Source: Leptospira alstonii serovar Sichuan str. 79601
Lineage (GTDB): Bacteria > Spirochaetota > Leptospiria > Leptospirales > Leptospiraceae
Reading direction: 5' to 3'
Assembly (NCBI RefSeq): GCF_000347175.1
Contig: NZ_ANIK01000043.1
Coordinates: 1 to 16,069 of the forward strand
DNA: 16,069 bases
Shown one piece after another: positions 1-9,522 of this stretch. The notes below the pieces were generated by a model. That model saw only the letters and a list, made by a program, of their open reading frames with translations. It was not told the origin of the DNA and searched no databases. The first letter of the stretch is position 1. Every line of letters begins with the position of its first letter. Made by a program: the position numbers and the translations under genes.

Positions 1-181
1 AAATATATTAAATCGAAAATTAGCCCAATATGGTCTTATGTAAAAAAAAATAGCGGGAGGGCTTGACACAAGAAACATAGGAGAAAGCGAGACATTGGGC
101 TTCTTGCGTCACTCTAAATTCACAGAACGCTTCCTAAGGGGCGCGTTCTGGGGCCGATCTTTTAAGGAAACGCTGTGCGAA
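1..181. other. Left-edge non-coding stretch with one hairpin
   Basis: I see no convincing gene here. A 7-bp inverted repeat, AGAACGC at 124-130 and GCGTTCT at 143-149, could form a hairpin between the window edge and the end of the minus-strand SH3 gene. No T-run follows directly on either strand, so I do not call it a terminator. Confidence 0.3.
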
Positions 182-1276
<1,095 letters not shown>

Positions 1277-1701
1277 GTTCGTTATTTTCCCCGTATCGGG
1301 TTAAAAAAAGACATAACTTTCTTCTGTCGATCGTTTTTTTCCGTTCCAAAATCAAACGACGTTTCCTATTTTTGAGATGAATTCACTTTAAGAAAACCTT
1401 ATAAAATGAAACTATAAACTTGATAATGTCCGTCAATCGGCGTTTTGAGAGCGAAATTTACCAAACGAATCGTGTTTTTGGATTTAATAGAGTTTCTCTT
1501 TAACGTTTAAACTTTTTAATTCGAAAAAGAGTTCTTTACAACTTGAAGAGTTTTATGTCCCATCCATTACGGTTGGTTTTATTTTTAAACTTCAATGAGA
1601 ATAAGTTTCGAAAGAATTAAATTTATGGAAGCGCTTTTTCGAAAATGAATTGGAAACCAAAGTTCGTCCGAATTGTTGGTTAATAGGAAGATTAAAAACC
1701 A
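1277..1701. other. Divergent intergenic region
   Basis: This 425-bp AT-rich gap lies between two divergent genes and must hold both promoters. I could not identify a convincing -35/-10 pair, RNA gene or repeat. The one clear signal is AGGAAG at 1685-1690, the likely ribosome binding site of the TPR gene. Confidence 0.4.
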
Positions 1702-2268
1702 ATGATGAATCAAAAATCGTTAATTATTTTTTTTGCGATCGTTTTCGCAATTTCCACAAATTGTTTTGGAGACTCCTTACCGACGATGGAAGAACAATCA
1801 AAAGCATTTGAACTCAACCAACAAGGTGTCGCCTTGTTGGGTAAAGGGGATCCGATTCAGGCACGTTCCTTTTTTGAAAAGGCCGTTAAATTACACCCTC
1901 AATTTCCGGAATACGTGAATAACGTCGGCGTAACTTACTTGAACGAAGGTAAATTGGATCAAGCAATCGTTTATTTTGCCAAAGCCGCGGAAAGAGATCC
2001 GAACTATACGAGAGCATTTTATAATCTAGGCGTTACTTATCAAAAGCAACAGAACAACGAAAAAGCCGTTCAAAATTATCTAAAGACGATCGCGATCGAT
2101 AAGTCCGTTGCGGAAGTGTATTTCAATTTAGGAATCGTTTATACTCGTATGGGAAATAAAAAGCAGGCGATTGAAAGTTATCAGAAGTTTATCGATATCG
2201 CTCCCCCTGAATATGAAAAACCGAAGAAGGACGCTAAGTCTAAAATCGACGAATTAAAAAAGGGATGA
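1702..2268 (+). CDS. Exported TPR-repeat protein
   Basis: This 188-residue protein starts MMNQKSLIIFFAIVFAISTN, a signal peptide; Cys21 could make it a lipoprotein, but the box is weak. Four tandem tetratricopeptide repeats follow at about 35-68, 69-102, 103-136 and 137-170. Each has the usual pattern, with G and Y/A in helix A and an AxxxF/Y block with D/HP at the end of helix B (for example YVNNVGVTYLNEGKLDQAIV). TPR stacks bind partner proteins, so this is probably a periplasmic or lipid-anchored scaffold; the partner is unknown. AGGAAG lies 11 nt before the first ATG and 14 nt before the second (1705), so either start is possible. It converges with the histidine kinase gene, with only 18 bp between their ends and no visible terminator. 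Confidence 0.85.
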   Translation: MMNQKSLIIFFAIVFAISTNCFGDSLPTMEEQSKAFELNQQGVALLGKGDPIQARSFFEKAVKLHPQFPEYVNNVGVTYLNEGKLDQAIVYFAKAAERDPNYTRAFYNLGVTYQKQQNNEKAVQNYLKTIAIDKSVAEVYFNLGIVYTRMGNKKQAIESYQKFIDIAPPEYEKPKKDAKSKIDELKKG

Positions 2269-2286
2269 ATTTTATTTACGGATCAG

Positions 2287-3360
2287 TCACTCAAAAACCA
2301 AACTTGCACAAGTTCCCTTGTGTTTCTCGCTTTTCAGACGAAATTCCGCATCGACCAACCGAGCGAAGTCTCTGCAAAGTTTGATTCCGAGTCCGGATCC
2401 GTTTTCGTTGAGAGTTCCGACGGAAGAGTGGAACTCTTTAGAAAAAACCTTCTCCAATTCTTCGGCGGACATTCCTATACCTTCGTCGGCTACGGAAACG
2501 TGCTGACGATTCGAAAAAGTTTTCCCTCTTAGAAAAACGTTTCCGCCGGGATTTGAAAACTTCAGGGCGTTCACGAATAAATTCCTGACGATCACTTTGA
2601 AAATATTTATATCGCTGAATATCATAATATTCTCATCAAATTCCACGTCCACTCGAAGACATTTGAGTCGGATGTAGTCTTCGTAGAGCGCCGTTAATTC
2701 TTTCACGATCGGCACCGGATTGAACGAAATCTTATTCACTACTATACATTTGGAATTCGTTTTCACCCAATTTAACGTGTTGTCTATCAAGTCGATTGTA
2801 AGATGGGTTTGAACGTTCAGTTTTGAAAGATGATAATAAAGTTCGGCGGCGGGAATTTCCTCGTTTTTGAACAAGGAAATCAGGGAAATGATTTGGATCA
2901 GAGGCGATCTTAAGTCGTGTGCGAGAATGGCGAGTAATTGGGACTTTGCGGAGTTGTTGCAGGTTAATTCTAAGTTTAAGGTTTCCAGTTCGTGTATGTC
3001 CTGAAACGCGAACACGTTTAATTCTCCGAATTCCGTCCTTTGCAATTGGAACCATCTTTCTTCGTTTGATTTGGTTCGGATTTTTGTTTTTATTACGGAG
3101 TTGTGATTGCCGTTTTTTGTCAGCCAATCCGATTTGATTTCGTTTCTATAATACTCGTCCGGATAGGCTCGAATAAGCCAGTCTTCTAACGTGGGAATTT
3201 CCTCGACTTTGTAACCGATGATTTCCCTAAAACTTTGATTGAGATAAAGAGTTTGGAGCTCCGTCCCTTTCAACTTTGAGAGTAATATCGGACACGGAAT
3301 AAATTCCACAAAACGAATTTTATCTCCGATATTCTCTAAGGCTTCCTGAATCAATTCCAT
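2287..3360 (-). CDS. Cytosolic PAS-domain sensor histidine kinase
   Basis: This 357-residue protein has no membrane segment. The N-terminal part (about 15-125) looks like a PAS domain: LYLNQSFREIIGYKVEEIP near the start and a WFQLQRTEF strand later. The HisKA dimerisation domain follows with the H-box LAHDLRSPL; His148 should be the phosphorylated residue. The HATPase domain has an N-box (NLFVNALKFSN, Asn264), a G1 box (DEGIGMS, Asp292) and a G2 box (GSGLGIKL, 321-328). It should autophosphorylate in response to a cytosolic signal and pass phosphate to a response regulator. No regulator gene is adjacent. The orphan regulator starting at 5597 is a candidate by proximity only. Its promoter should lie in 3361-3836. 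The kinase assignment is firm; the ligand is unknown. Confidence 0.93.
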   Translation of the reverse strand: MELIQEALENIGDKIRFVEFIPCPILLSKLKGTELQTLYLNQSFREIIGYKVEEIPTLEDWLIRAYPDEYYRNEIKSDWLTKNGNHNSVIKTKIRTKSNEERWFQLQRTEFGELNVFAFQDIHELETLNLELTCNNSAKSQLLAILAHDLRSPLIQIISLISLFKNEEIPAAELYYHLSKLNVQTHLTIDLIDNTLNWVKTNSKCIVVNKISFNPVPIVKELTALYEDYIRLKCLRVDVEFDENIMIFSDINIFKVIVRNLFVNALKFSNPGGNVFLRGKTFSNRQHVSVADEGIGMSAEELEKVFSKEFHSSVGTLNENGSGLGIKLCRDFARLVDAEFRLKSEKHKGTCASLVFE

Positions 3361-3836
3361 CTTTTAAAATTCCATATCGGACCGAGACGAGTTCTTTGAA
3401 TTTTTCTAATAGAGTTGCTGAAAAATTAATTCTTCATCCGTTTCCGTTTTATTGAAATGTACGATTGAAGCAGTTTTGTTAATCTGAACTATGGATTTTT
3501 TCAACAACTCTAATATAATAAATATTCAATGAAATATTTTATGAGAATGGTCCTCAAATAAAAAATTCATTTATGAAAATAAAATCGTTTCATGTCGTAT
3601 ACTCGTGCGAATACTCAAAGGATATATTTTGAGATCGAATTCGGAGTTGCGATAAGTCGGGCGTTTGTTCGCATTCATTTTTATTCCTTAGGAAGTGTAT
3701 TATGAAAATTAAATATATATTTTTAAAACTCACAAAACTGTAAGTTCCGCGAAAATTTCCTCGTTATCGTTTTAAAAAGAGTCTTTGTAAGTTATATATA
3801 AGCGGTTTTTGGTTTTCTTCATTAGTATTTCCCTAA
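3361..3836. other. Intergenic region holding a MITE-like repeat
   Basis: This AT-rich gap lies between the divergent kinase and PI-PLC-like genes. It holds the repeat described at 3410-3512 and must hold promoters for both genes. I could not assign those promoters with confidence. No RNA gene was recognised. Confidence 0.45.
3410..3512. repeat. MITE-like element, copy 1
   Basis: A 103-bp segment is bounded by imperfect terminal inverted repeats: TAGAGTTGCTGAAAAA at 3410-3425 and its near complement at 3497-3512 (15 of 16 positions). The interior, 3412-3482, aligns without gaps to 6362-6432 with about 62 of 71 identical bases by eye. Small size, terminal repeats and a second copy suggest a non-autonomous transposable element or the remnant of an IS end. 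On the minus strand the shared core reads through as NKTASIVHFN in both copies, so it could instead be a decayed piece of a coding sequence. No clear target duplication was seen. Confidence 0.6.
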
Positions 3837-3887
3837 GTGAAATTTTCTCCTTTGGAGAAATGTAAAAACATACAAGAGGTGAAAAGT

Positions 3888-5213
3888 ATGAGGAAAATTT
3901 TAACGATTTTTATCGGTTCTTTTTTATTGGGAACCGTGGGAAGCCTTTATGGGCATCGCGGTGTCGTGGTGAATAATCCGGTCGACGCGATCGACCCAAT
4001 AGACGATTTCGAGAAATCTTTCGAGAATAAGGTTCTTTCCATTCAAAGAAAAACCCAAATAGACATGAACGTCGAGGCGCCTCGAGCTCTTTTTTACGGA
4101 ACTCACAATTCCTACAACAGTAATGCCTACAACGGATCTTCTACCGTGTACGTAAATCCGGATCAGAAATATTCCATCACGGATCAATTACGTTTAGGCG
4201 CGCGTTATCTCGAATTGGAAGTCCACTGGACCGTCGGAAAGTCGGGTCGCAAAGAACTTCTTCTTTGTCGCGGAGACAAGAAACATTTAGGTTGTAACCC
4301 GTCCAATCGTCCTCTTACAAAAGGATTGATAGAAATTCTATCATGGATTACCGCGTTAGAGAATCGTAACAACATTCTGCTGATTCGTATAAAAGATAAT
4401 TTAGACGGACATTATGACGAGGCTTTTAAAACTATAGACGAATATCTGGGGCCGTGGTTGTATCAGTATTCGAGTGCATGTTCGACTCAGATTACCGATT
4501 ACGCTTCGATGCCGAAGTCGAGAGATATGATTATGGCAGGTCGGAGAATTCTTCTTGTCAGCGACAGTTGTCGGGAAGGTGATCCGTCTTGGAGTCGCTA
4601 CTTTAAATTGAATTTTTTCCTGACGAGTAGTCCAAAGGATTTTCCCGGTTATCCCGATTGTAAATATCCTAGATCCGCTTATGACAAGACGATGGTTTAT
4701 CTCTATAATACTGCGAAAACCATGTATAGCGCGTTTAATGGAAGGAAGGATGACGTATTTACGGACGAAGGGATTCAATCCATGCTGGCCTGTGAAGTAA
4801 ACGTTTTCGGAATCAATCAGTATAATTCCCATTTTGCAAAACAAGCGATTTGGTCTTGGGACGTGAAGAATCTTCAACCAAGTTCGGAGGACAACAAACG
4901 TTGTGCGGTCCTTTGGGACAACGGCAGATGGCACAATCGCAACTGCGCTGAAAAGTATCGATTTGCATGTAAGGATGAAAAGTCCGGGACATGGTCCGTA
5001 ACTTCCGGCGGAAGTTCTTGGGCTGATGGAAACGCTCAATGTAATTCCGAAACCGGCGGTCGTTCTAAATTTTCCGCTCCTCGCTCTTCCTATGAAAATA
5101 ATAAACTCTCGGAGGCTAAAAAATCCGTCGGTGCGGAAAGTCTTTGGATCAATCTGACCGATCAAATGGAGAAAGGCAATTGGGTTCCGGGCGATGGCGA
5201 TAAACGAAAGTAA
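3888..5213 (+). CDS. Exported PI-PLC-like phosphodiesterase with lectin-like C-terminus
   Basis: I take the start at ATG 3888 because AGAGGTGA (3875-3882) sits just before it and it opens a clean signal peptide (MRKILTIFIGSFLLGTVGSL). The frame is open from GTG 3837 but that start lacks such a site. The product has 441 residues. Residues of about 62-330 resemble the PI-PLC X-type TIM-barrel superfamily: FYGTHNSYNS with His73, and LRLGARYLELEVHW with Glu109, Glu111 and His113. Where many relatives have a second catalytic His in an HG motif, this has CRGDKKH (Arg128), so activity is uncertain. From Cys339 the sequence is Cys- and Trp-rich (CAVLWDNGRWHNRNCAEKYR, then FAC, then SLWINL and GNWV), resembling a C-type lectin-like fold. 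It is probably secreted and may act on phosphoinositol lipids or glycans. A strong terminator follows, so it is likely monocistronic. Confidence 0.8.
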   Translation: MRKILTIFIGSFLLGTVGSLYGHRGVVVNNPVDAIDPIDDFEKSFENKVLSIQRKTQIDMNVEAPRALFYGTHNSYNSNAYNGSSTVYVNPDQKYSITDQLRLGARYLELEVHWTVGKSGRKELLLCRGDKKHLGCNPSNRPLTKGLIEILSWITALENRNNILLIRIKDNLDGHYDEAFKTIDEYLGPWLYQYSSACSTQITDYASMPKSRDMIMAGRRILLVSDSCREGDPSWSRYFKLNFFLTSSPKDFPGYPDCKYPRSAYDKTMVYLYNTAKTMYSAFNGRKDDVFTDEGIQSMLACEVNVFGINQYNSHFAKQAIWSWDVKNLQPSSEDNKRCAVLWDNGRWHNRNCAEKYRFACKDEKSGTWSVTSGGSSWADGNAQCNSETGGRSKFSAPRSSYENNKLSEAKKSVGAESLWINLTDQMEKGNWVPGDGDKRK

Positions 5214-5233
5214 ATCTTTTCAATAAGAATTCT

Positions 5234-5259
5234 AGGCGGATGAAAGTCCGCCTTTTTTT
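5234..5259 (+). terminator. Rho-independent terminator of the PI-PLC-like gene
   Basis: A 7-bp stem, AGGCGGA at 5234-5240 and TCCGCCT at 5247-5253, with a 6-nt loop, is followed directly by a run of T to 5259. It begins 21 bp after the stop codon of the PI-PLC-like gene on the same strand. Confidence 0.92.
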
Positions 5260-5596
5260 ATCTTCTTTGACTGCTCGGGACTTTTTACGTTCTTTTTATA
5301 AGGAATCGTTAATGCGATTCGATCTAGATTCCATTTTATGCCGTTTTATTTTCTACATCATAATATTATAAAATATTTTTTCGGATCTTATTAAATACGT
5401 TTACGCGTTCTCGTTTTACAATCTTCCATTGCGAATTTAATCTGGACCCGAAATCGTTCGGTTTTGATCCCCATGATTTCATCTTTTCTAATGGTCGTTT
5501 TCATTTTTCCGAAAAAAGACGTCCGTCTATCCGAAAAAAATTGCCAGAAAAACAAGACGAGATAGAAGTGTGATCTTCGGATTTCAAGGAGATCTT
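5260..5596. other. Intergenic region before the response regulator
   Basis: About 340 bp without a gene. The clear element is AAGGAGA at 5586-5592, the ribosome binding site of the regulator gene. I found no confident promoter, RNA gene or repeat. Confidence 0.4.
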
Positions 5597-6274
5597 ATGA
5601 AAGTTGCGCCGACTTATTTTATCTTATTGGCCGAGGACGACGAAAGCAATGCGGAACTTCTAATCCGTCATTTAGAAAGATATAATTTCGACGTGGATCA
5701 CGTCGTGGACGGAATCGCCGCCGAAATCAAATTGAGGAAAATGCGTTACGATCTCATTTTAACGGACAACCGCATGCCGAAACTCAACGGTGTTGATCTT
5801 TTGGAAAGAATTCCGGAAATGAATCGACCGACTCCGATCATACTCTTAACCGTAAGTAACGAAAAAGAAACGATCATTCAAGCGGCTCATAATAAAAAGC
5901 TTGTGGCTTATCTTTTAAAACCGATGGATACTCAGGTTTTGATCGAAAAAATCTGTCAGGCGCTTAGGATCAGACCGGACGTTTTAATCGACAAGAAAGA
6001 ATATCCGTTCGAAATTCTTCCTCTTGCTAATACTGAAAAAGGAGTCGGAGTCGAACTCAAGGGATGTCCTTACGGCAAGAGTTTAGAAAAACTCGTTCAG
6101 GAAATTTCCTTCTTTTTAAAGGAACTTCCCGCTCTTAGAAGTATTCTGATCAAAGTGAATCCCGAGTTCTTTTATTTCAAAAACGGAGGGCAACTCCTTT
6201 ATTCTCTGAAAGATCGTTTGGCGCTCAAATACGAAATCGATAAAGAAGACATCACCGTTCAAACGGAACATTGA
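5597..6274 (+). CDS. Orphan response regulator with unassigned C-terminal domain
   Basis: The start ATG 5597 is preceded by AAGGAGA at 5586-5592, which decides it over the upstream in-frame GTG at 5570. The product has 225 residues. Residues 7-120 are a CheY-like receiver: acidic pair Asp14/Asp15, phosphoacceptor Asp57 (LILTDNRMP), Thr85 (ILLTVS) and Lys108 (YLLKPMD). All key residues are present, so it should accept phosphate. Residues 120-225 do not look like a known DNA-binding or catalytic output domain; they contain LKGCPYGKSLEKL and alternating helix and strand patterns. It may act by protein contact. No kinase is adjacent; the nearest, a cytosolic PAS kinase ending its reading at 2287, is separated by another gene. 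The receiver is certain, the output unknown. Confidence 0.9.
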   Translation: MKVAPTYFILLAEDDESNAELLIRHLERYNFDVDHVVDGIAAEIKLRKMRYDLILTDNRMPKLNGVDLLERIPEMNRPTPIILLTVSNEKETIIQAAHNKKLVAYLLKPMDTQVLIEKICQALRIRPDVLIDKKEYPFEILPLANTEKGVGVELKGCPYGKSLEKLVQEISFFLKELPALRSILIKVNPEFFYFKNGGQLLYSLKDRLALKYEIDKEDITVQTEH

Positions 6275-6553
6275 TTGGACTTTATCGATTTTACCGTTAT
6301 CCGAAATCGGATCTACTTTACGAATATAAAATTTTAACTTCTTTAAAGCGACATCGGATCGGAGTTTTTGAAAAATTAATTCTCCATTTGCTTCCGTTTC
6401 ATTGAAATGGACGATTGAAGCGGTTTTGTTAACCGGAGCCGCCAAACTATAACAAACAATCACTTTAGAAAAACGAACTTCCGTTGAATCCTAAAAAAAG
6501 CGGAACCCGGCTTGAGTCCTTCGGTCAGAGTTTTAGAAAATGGGAGGAATCCA
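6275..6553. other. Intergenic region with MITE-like copy 2
   Basis: About 280 bp. It holds the second copy of the MITE-like core at 6362-6432 and a small stem (ATCCG/CGGAT at 6298-6311) without a T-run. GGGAGGAA at 6542-6549 is the ribosome binding site of the next gene. Confidence 0.4.
6362..6432. repeat. MITE-like element, copy 2 (partial)
   Basis: This 71-bp block aligns gap-free to 3412-3482 with about 9 mismatches. The left terminal region is kept in altered form (GAGTTTTTGAAAAA) but the right terminal repeat is decayed, so this copy looks older or incomplete. It lies between the response regulator and the Spy-like lipoprotein gene. Confidence 0.55.
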
Positions 6554-6980
6554 ATGAAAGGATTTTTTAAAGTTTCCGGTTTGATTCTTTTAACAGCCGC
6601 ATTGTTCGCAGGCGGATGCAAATATCATAAGTCTCCTGAAAAAAGAGCGGAGTTCATCGTTAAAAAGATCTCTTCGGAATTGGATCTGAACGATTCTCAG
6701 AAGAAAGAACTCTATCGTATTAAAGACGAGATTTTGTCTAAAAGAAAGGAGCTCAAGTTACAAGGACCGAGAATTCCGACGGAGGCGCTTGCCGAGTTTC
6801 GTCAACCGAGTTTGGACGAGAAAAAAATCAATAAGGCGTTCGAACTGGAAATGAATAAGATGACCGAGATGAGAGCTTTTATGACGGAAAAAGCGATCGA
6901 GTTTCACGCGATTCTCACTCCGGAACAAAGAAATAAACTGGTGGATTTAATCACGGAGTTTCAACAAAAACACCGCCATC

Positions 6981-6991
<11 letters not shown>
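6554..6991 (+). CDS. Spy/CnrX-like periplasmic lipoprotein, candidate metal or stress sensor
   Basis: The start ATG 6554 follows GGGAGGAA at 6542-6549; the frame is open from an earlier TTG at 6512 but that lacks such a site. The 145-residue product begins MKGFFKVSGLILLTAALFAG and has a lipobox ending in Cys22, so it should be a lipoprotein. The rest is almost all charged helix, with two LTxxQ-like motifs: LNDSQKKEL (about 44-52) and LTPEQRNKL (about 122-130). This pattern is typical of the Spy/CpxP/ZraP/CnrX group of periplasmic chaperones and metal sensors. The C-terminus is His-rich (KHRHHDD), which could bind metal. The gene overlaps the following ECF sigma gene, so it is probably the envelope sensor of that sigma factor, as CnrX is for CnrH. 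Family is fairly sure; the ligand is inferred. Confidence 0.8.
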
Positions 6992-7524
<533 letters not shown>

Positions 7525-7535
<11 letters not shown>

Positions 7536-7785
7536 CAGCGCTTCTCCTATGAAAGGAGAAATCCTGAAAAGAAAAAAAGATCGGGATTGGGTGAGGAATA
7601 TTTCTTCCAACGTAATTCGAAGGGATAAAAGAGAAATCAGAAACAAACGTATGTTAAGCGCTTCTCTCGTTTTGTTTTTGGGGTTGAGCGTATACGCAGG
7701 TTTTTGGTTTCAGGATTCGGATCTGGATTCGGATCTTTTGAGTATCGGGGTTTTTGAGGAACTGGAAAACGCCCTCGATAAGTAG
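7525..7785 (+). CDS. Small single-TM protein, candidate anti-sigma factor
   Basis: This 86-residue protein has a basic N-terminal part (about 1-42, rich in K and R), one hydrophobic segment (MLSASLVLFLGLSVYAGFWF, about 43-62) and a short acidic tail. By charge the N-terminus should be cytosolic and the tail periplasmic. It overlaps the sigma gene by 11 bp and has AAGGA at 7512-7516, 8 nt before its ATG. Position and layout match small membrane anti-sigma proteins such as CnrY, which hold the sigma factor at the membrane until the periplasmic sensor responds. I see no zinc-binding anti-sigma motif, so the role is inferred from context. It could instead be a helper protein of unknown role. Confidence 0.65.
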
Positions 7786-7954
7786 GATAGATTCCTACAG
7801 ACAAGACGTTCCCGATTTTTCTCCCACGCCTTCGCTCTTTCTCTTTATGAAAGAAATCGATTCGGCTTTCGGCTTCGTCCCGGGAAAAGAAAAAAAGCTT
7901 TAGACGATTTGTAAAATCGGCTATTTTAGTTCTTTATCTTATACTCAAGTGATG

Positions 7955-7968
7955 TATAATGGGCGCCC
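7955..7968 (+). promoter_or_regulatory. Candidate -10 box and adjoining palindrome upstream of the YHYH gene
   Basis: A consensus TATAAT at 7955-7960 is followed directly by the perfect palindrome GGGCGCCC at 7961-7968, where transcription would begin. The -35 region is weak (TTCTTT-like near 7930), which would suit a promoter needing an activator or another sigma factor. The start codon lies 46 nt further on. I infer a regulated promoter for the YHYH-MORN-SCO1 operon. Confidence 0.45.
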
Positions 7969-8014
7969 TTAAGTCCCGACTTCGGACATTTCGAAGACGA
8001 TAATAGGAGAAAAT

Positions 8015-8908
8015 ATGATTCAAAGATCGATTCTAATATTTGCGGTAATTCTTTCCTTCGTCCTTTGTAAAAAGGATTCCAACGACGACGATCTTACGGT
8101 CGCGGCTTTGGCCGCGCTCGCCGGCGGCGGATTTTGTAACGGAAGTGCGGTTAGCACCGGAGTTACGGTATCCAAAGGCACCGCGACCTTGGACGCTTCC
8201 TCGGGTTGTGTAACCGGTGTGACTACTTGTATGGATTCTTCGCTTCCGTCTTGGATTAAGGATAATTTTAAATGTTCCGTCGCTTACGTATCCGGTTCCA
8301 GTTACGTATTCAAATCTCAGAATATTCCAAATACGAAAAGTTATTACTACGGTTCGACTTCTCCCTTGTTTGAGTCGCTTCCGGCCGGAAATATGTCCGC
8401 AGGAAATAATTCGGTCTCTAGCCAGAAGTTCGTTTATACGGTTCCTTCCACTCCTGCGAAAGGTTCCGGAACCGTGGGAACTCAAGGCGGTCTTGTTTCC
8501 ATCGGAATCACGGTGAACGGTCTGGCGATTTTTAACAATGCCGCAAATCCTCCCGACACTTTGGCGGTCGAAGCCCAGACCTTCGATAACTTCGGAGGAC
8601 ATCCCCAAAACACGGGCGTTTACCATCACCACGCGGCGGTTACGAAGGTTAGCAATAACGACGCGAATTTGATCGGTGTGATTTTGGACGGTTACGCGAT
8701 TTACGGTAAAAAATGCGATAACGGAACCGCGGCTACGGGCGACGATTTTACTCCCGCAGACTTGGATGCGTTACACGGTCATACGAAGGCGACGGTTCAT
8801 TTTTCGACTCCGACATATCATTATCATCTTGCGGCGGACGCTACGGCGGGGATCGATACTTTGATGGGTTCCTTTTTTTACGGTGTTGTGGGAAGTGTTT
8901 CGAACTGA
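8015..8908 (+). CDS. YHYH-domain lipoprotein
   Basis: This 297-residue protein begins MIQRSILIFAVILSFVLCKK, a signal peptide with lipobox and lipidated Cys18. AGGAGA lies just before the ATG. The mature part is rich in Ser, Gly and Thr. It carries the features of the YHYH protein family: a GVYHHHAA stretch (about 202-209), LIGVILDGYAIYG (about 219-231) and the name-giving TYHYHL near 267-272. Clustered His residues suggest a metal site, although the family's biochemical role is not settled to my knowledge. Several Cys in the N-terminal third (CNG, GCV, TCMD, FKC) could form disulfides. It is the first gene of a probable operon with a MORN-type lipoprotein and a SCO1-like protein, which supports a copper or redox link. 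Confidence 0.87.
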   Translation: MIQRSILIFAVILSFVLCKKDSNDDDLTVAALAALAGGGFCNGSAVSTGVTVSKGTATLDASSGCVTGVTTCMDSSLPSWIKDNFKCSVAYVSGSSYVFKSQNIPNTKSYYYGSTSPLFESLPAGNMSAGNNSVSSQKFVYTVPSTPAKGSGTVGTQGGLVSIGITVNGLAIFNNAANPPDTLAVEAQTFDNFGGHPQNTGVYHHHAAVTKVSNNDANLIGVILDGYAIYGKKCDNGTAATGDDFTPADLDALHGHTKATVHFSTPTYHYHLAADATAGIDTLMGSFFYGVVGSVSN

Positions 8909-9455
8909 ATCGTTTCTTAGGTTATTCGTTTTCTTGACGGTCGTTTTTTTAATCGGCTGTCAAGAAGGCGAGACGATCGAACATACCGATTCCAATCTGC
9001 AAATGGCGCAGGGTAGGGTTTATTATCAACGGAAACTTTTTACCGGGTTCATCAAAAGGGAAATACCCGCGTTGGAAGAAACTGAAACGATTCAATTTAA
9101 GAACGGCTTGGAAGACGGTGAAACGATTTCGAGAAATAAAAGCGGCCGACTTCTGGAAAGAAGATATTTTAAGGAAGGTTTGAAGGAGGGAGTTCACCGA
9201 TCTTGGTTTCCGAACGGGAACAACCGATTGTATGCCGAATTTCGTTCCGGAAGGTACGTAAACGATCGCTGGGAATGGCACGATAACAACAGACCTTTTA
9301 TCTACGAAAAATTCGACGAGAACGGAAAGTTGCTCGTTTCGAAAAAATGGAATCGGAACGGACAAATCTATATGAATACCGTGATCGCCAACGACGGAAG
9401 TTCTCTCGGTTTGCCGGGAAGCAAAATTTGCGAACCGATTAAAACGGCGGATTGA
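8883..9455 (+). CDS. MORN-repeat lipoprotein (YwqK-like)
   Basis: Up to 190 residues. The frame opens at GTG 8883 inside the end of the YHYH gene; GTG 8895 is another candidate start. Both overlap the upstream stop, so translation is probably coupled. A hydrophobic stretch ends in FLIGC (Cys26 from the first start), a lipobox. The mature part has repeated short strands of the MORN/YwqK type: KNGLEDGETISRNKSGRLLE, FKEGLKEGVHRSWFPNG, FRSGRYVNDRWEWHDN and ENGKLLVSKKWNRNGQ. Such repeats form beta-hairpin arrays and are widespread in exported proteins of unclear role. Some are annotated as antitoxins, but lipidation argues against that here. Together with its neighbours it probably works at the outer leaflet of a membrane. 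Confidence 0.8.
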   Translation: MLWEVFRTESFLRLFVFLTVVFLIGCQEGETIEHTDSNLQMAQGRVYYQRKLFTGFIKREIPALEETETIQFKNGLEDGETISRNKSGRLLERRYFKEGLKEGVHRSWFPNGNNRLYAEFRSGRYVNDRWEWHDNNRPFIYEKFDENGKLLVSKKWNRNGQIYMNTVIANDGSSLGLPGSKICEPIKTAD

Positions 9456-9522
9456 TACGTTTCGAGTGGCTCTTTGCGCAGCAAGGAAATATTGCGATTC
9501 GAATTTAGTGTATGAGTTATTT

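Noticed and set aside
4401..5165. Minus-strand frame of 254 residues opposite the PI-PLC-like gene
   Set aside because: The sense strand has a signal peptide, family motifs, a ribosome binding site and a terminator; the antisense frame shows none of these.
6116..6463. Minus-strand open frame of 115 residues ending inside the response regulator gene
   Set aside because: Part is antisense to the regulator and part is the MITE-like repeat; the similarity to copy 1 is explained by the repeat.
8033..8632. Minus-strand frame of 199 residues opposite the YHYH gene
   Set aside because: It has an Arg-rich shadow composition and lies antisense to a clear lipoprotein gene.
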